Origin: JBAWAP01 sp049589355
Lineage (GTDB): Bacteria > Chloroflexota > Anaerolineae > VGOG01
DNA: 26,257 bases
Assembly (NCBI GenBank): GCA_049589355.1
Contig: JBAWAP010000442.1
Span: 1 to 26,257 of the forward strand
Reading direction: 5' to 3'
In this document: positions 24,899 through 26,257 of the stretch, piece by piece
Layout of the letters: every line of letters begins with the position of its first letter
Position numbering within the stretch: position 1 is the stretch's first letter
The notes under the pieces: generated by a model
The model's input: the letters and a program-made list of their open reading frames with translations, nothing else
Told to the model about the DNA's origin: nothing
Databases searched by the model: none
Position numbers and translations under genes: made by a program

Positions 24899-25854
24899 AT
24901 AGAGTCAACGCCTCCATTGGCACCGCCGTCGTGTTGGGCCTGGCCGACGTGGCCATGGACGCGGCGCCCACCACGGCCTACTTGATGCTGGGGGGGCGCT
25001 GCGTCATGGATTGTGCCTTCTGCGCCCAGGCGCGCTCGAGCCAGGCTAGCGCCTTAAAGCTCTCCCGCGTTACCTGGCCGGAATTCGACCAGTCACAGAC
25101 TTTGGCGCTGCTTGCCAAAGCCGTCGAACGAGGAGGCATCAAGCGCTGTTGCCTCCAGGTGACGGTGGTCAAGGGTTACCTCCAGCGTACACTGGAGGTG
25201 ATCCGAGCGGTGCGAGAAACCTGCGATGTTCCTGTTGATGCTGCCATCCTGCCCAGAGGCATGGCTCAGGTTGAGGAGTTGCTGGCGGCAGGGGTTGATC
25301 ACATCGGCTTCGGATTGGATGTTGCTTGTGAGCGTGTGTTCCAGCGAGTCAAAGGTGGGAGCTGGGCGCGGAGTCTCTCCCTCATCGAAGAAGCGGCGCG
25401 GCGGTACCCTGGCCATGTAGCCGTGCATCTCATCGTCGGCCTGGGCGAAACAGAGCGGGAGATGGCCGAGATGATCCAGCGGATGCACGACCTGGGCCTC
25501 ATCGTTGGGCTCTTCGCCTTCACCCCTGTCCGAGGTACACACATGGAAGACGTTTCCCCGCCTCCCATCGCCACTTACCGCCGGATGCAGGTGGCTCGCT
25601 ATCTCATAGCCAACGATCTGGCTCGAGTGGGGAACTTCACCTTCTCCATTGCAGGCCAACTTCTCAGTTTCAACTTCCCTCGTTTGTACGAAATCCTGAC
25701 TGACGGCGTTGCCTTCCAGACCTCTGGTTGCCCTGATTGCAACCGCCCTTTTTACAACGAGCGCCCCGGCGGGCCGATGTACAACTACCCCAAGCCGTTG
25801 ACGTCGGAACAGATAGAGACTGCTATCGAAGAGTTGAAGGTAGGTGAAACGTGA
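24889..25854 (+). CDS. biotin-synthase-like radical SAM protein, candidate LipS-type lipoyl synthase
   Basis: This 321-residue protein has the radical SAM cluster motif CVMDCAFCAQ (Cys-x3-Cys-x2-Cys) at about residues 38-45 and a BioB-like TIM-barrel pattern (IRAVRETCDVPVDAAIL, HLIVGLGETEREMAEM). A conserved C-terminal cysteine segment, SGCPDCNRPFYNERPGGPMY, could hold a second iron-sulfur cluster. It is not a standard BioB or LipA: the classic LipA N-terminal cysteine motif is absent. The two-protein LipS1/LipS2 lipoyl synthases are BioB-like radical SAM enzymes that work with lipoate-ligase-like proteins, and this gene lies between lpdA and such a ligase. Which LipS it is cannot be decided here, and its partner is not in the window. 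The GTG start overlaps the HEAT gene. Its stop TGA falls inside a GTGAAAC heptamer array. Confidence 0.8.
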   Translation: MALNRVNASIGTAVVLGLADVAMDAAPTTAYLMLGGRCVMDCAFCAQARSSQASALKLSRVTWPEFDQSQTLALLAKAVERGGIKRCCLQVTVVKGYLQRTLEVIRAVRETCDVPVDAAILPRGMAQVEELLAAGVDHIGFGLDVACERVFQRVKGGSWARSLSLIEEAARRYPGHVAVHLIVGLGETEREMAEMIQRMHDLGLIVGLFAFTPVRGTHMEDVSPPPIATYRRMQVARYLIANDLARVGNFTFSIAGQLLSFNFPRLYEILTDGVAFQTSGCPDCNRPFYNERPGGPMYNYPKPLTSEQIETAIEELKVGET

Positions 25855-25880
25855 AACGTGAAACGTCAAACGTCAAACGT
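25844..25880. repeat. GTGAAAC/GTCAAAC heptamer array at a gene junction
   Basis: Five consecutive 7-base units (three GTGAAAC, two GTCAAAC) end with a partial GT. They contain both the stop codon of the radical SAM gene (25852-25854) and the GTG start of the following ligase gene (25851-25853). The array encodes the N-terminal VKRETSNVKR of the ligase. Confidence 0.9.
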
Positions 25881-26257
25881 TCGATCACCTACCCTGCTGC
25901 CAATTGGCGGCTGTTGAAAACTGGCCTGGTGGATGGCGCTACCAACATGGCCATTGATGAGGCCATCCTGTGGGCTGTGGCGGAGGGGAAATCCCCGCCC
26001 ACGCTTCGCTTCTACGGCTGGGAGCCGCCTTGCCTTTCCATCGGGTTCAGCCAGTCAATGGAGGGCGAGGTGGATGTAGACAAATGCCTAGAGTCCGGCA
26101 TCGGCTTCGTGCGGCGGCCAACGGGTGGGCGAGCCATCCTCCACGCCGACGAACTGACCTACAGCGTTGTTGCCCCCCAAACGGAGCCTCGTGTTGCCGG
26201 AGGCGTAATCGAGTCCTACCGTCGTCTGAGCCTGGGGCTTATCGCGGGCCTTAGGGG
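25851..26257 (+). CDS. lipoate-protein ligase / octanoyltransferase family protein (partial, runs off the window)
   Basis: The first 135 residues are visible and the 3' end is cut by the window edge. The frame contains NWRLLKTGLVDGATNMAIDE, FYGWEPPCLSIGFSQ and the signature RRPTGGRAILHADELTYS of the BPL/LplA/LipM fold, which attaches or transfers lipoyl or octanoyl groups. The start must be the GTG at 25851: no later start precedes the conserved region, and AAGGTAGG lies just upstream. It overlaps the upstream stop codon as GTGA, implying translational coupling. Whether it is a ligase (LplA, or LipS-associated sLpl) or an octanoyltransferase (LipM) cannot be decided from this fragment. Next to lpdA and a candidate LipS it most likely works in lipoyl assembly on E2 or glycine-cleavage H protein. 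Confidence 0.9.
   Translation, partial: MKRETSNVKRSITYPAANWRLLKTGLVDGATNMAIDEAILWAVAEGKSPPTLRFYGWEPPCLSIGFSQSMEGEVDVDKCLESGIGFVRRPTGGRAILHADELTYSVVAPQTEPRVAGGVIESYRRLSLGLIAGLR

Noticed and set aside
24889..25854. Standard biotin synthase (bioB) call
   Set aside because: The barrel is BioB-like, but the C-terminal SGCPDCN segment and the lpdA/ligase neighbourhood fit lipoyl metabolism better, and no other biotin gene is present.

Overview
The window looks like a GC-rich genome fragment of a Chloroflexota (Anaerolineae-like) bacterium. The basis is the combination of giant secreted DUF11/Ig-repeat proteins, non-cellulosomal dockerin and cohesin modules, a C-terminus ending in IYLPMVVR, many short intergenic repeats and divergent tRNA genes. 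No rRNA or marker protein is present, so the assignment is an inference from gene style.

Bases 1-22100 encode surface or secreted proteins, all on the + strand. The first is an Ig-repeat protein with a dockerin and a cohesin-like domain (115-4821). Next is a broken four-helix-bundle (23S rRNA IVP / bAvd-like) gene wrapped in heptamer repeats (4881-5322). Two giant DUF11 paralogues follow (5443-13872 and 16685-22096). They share an approximately 1,170-residue C-terminal region and flank a dockerin plus NHL-propeller protein (14681-16630). A roughly 800-bp gap at 13873-14680 holds a MITE-like inverted-repeat element and several GC-rich hairpins. The four proteins are plausibly one extracellular assembly: one has cohesin and dockerin modules, one has a dockerin with a propeller, and two are long stalk-like proteins.

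Bases 22100-22680 hold strong hairpins and a leftward tRNA cluster (Lys-TTT, Asn-GTT, Gln-TTG). It is driven by a consensus sigma-70 promoter whose -35 overlaps the -35 of a rightward promoter.

Bases 22717-26257 form a rightward lipoamide-metabolism cluster: dihydrolipoamide dehydrogenase split by a frameshift or an ATGA junction, a HEAT-repeat protein, a biotin-synthase-like radical SAM protein (candidate LipS-type lipoyl synthase) and a lipoate ligase/octanoyltransferase-family gene cut by the window end.

The most unusual thread is a set of short tandem arrays built on 7-8 nt units. There are four unrelated consensus sequences, and a fifth dispersed repeat abuts one array. They lie inside or exactly at the ends of coding sequences, where they supply start codons, stop codons and linkers. 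One family brackets the four-helix-bundle pseudogene.
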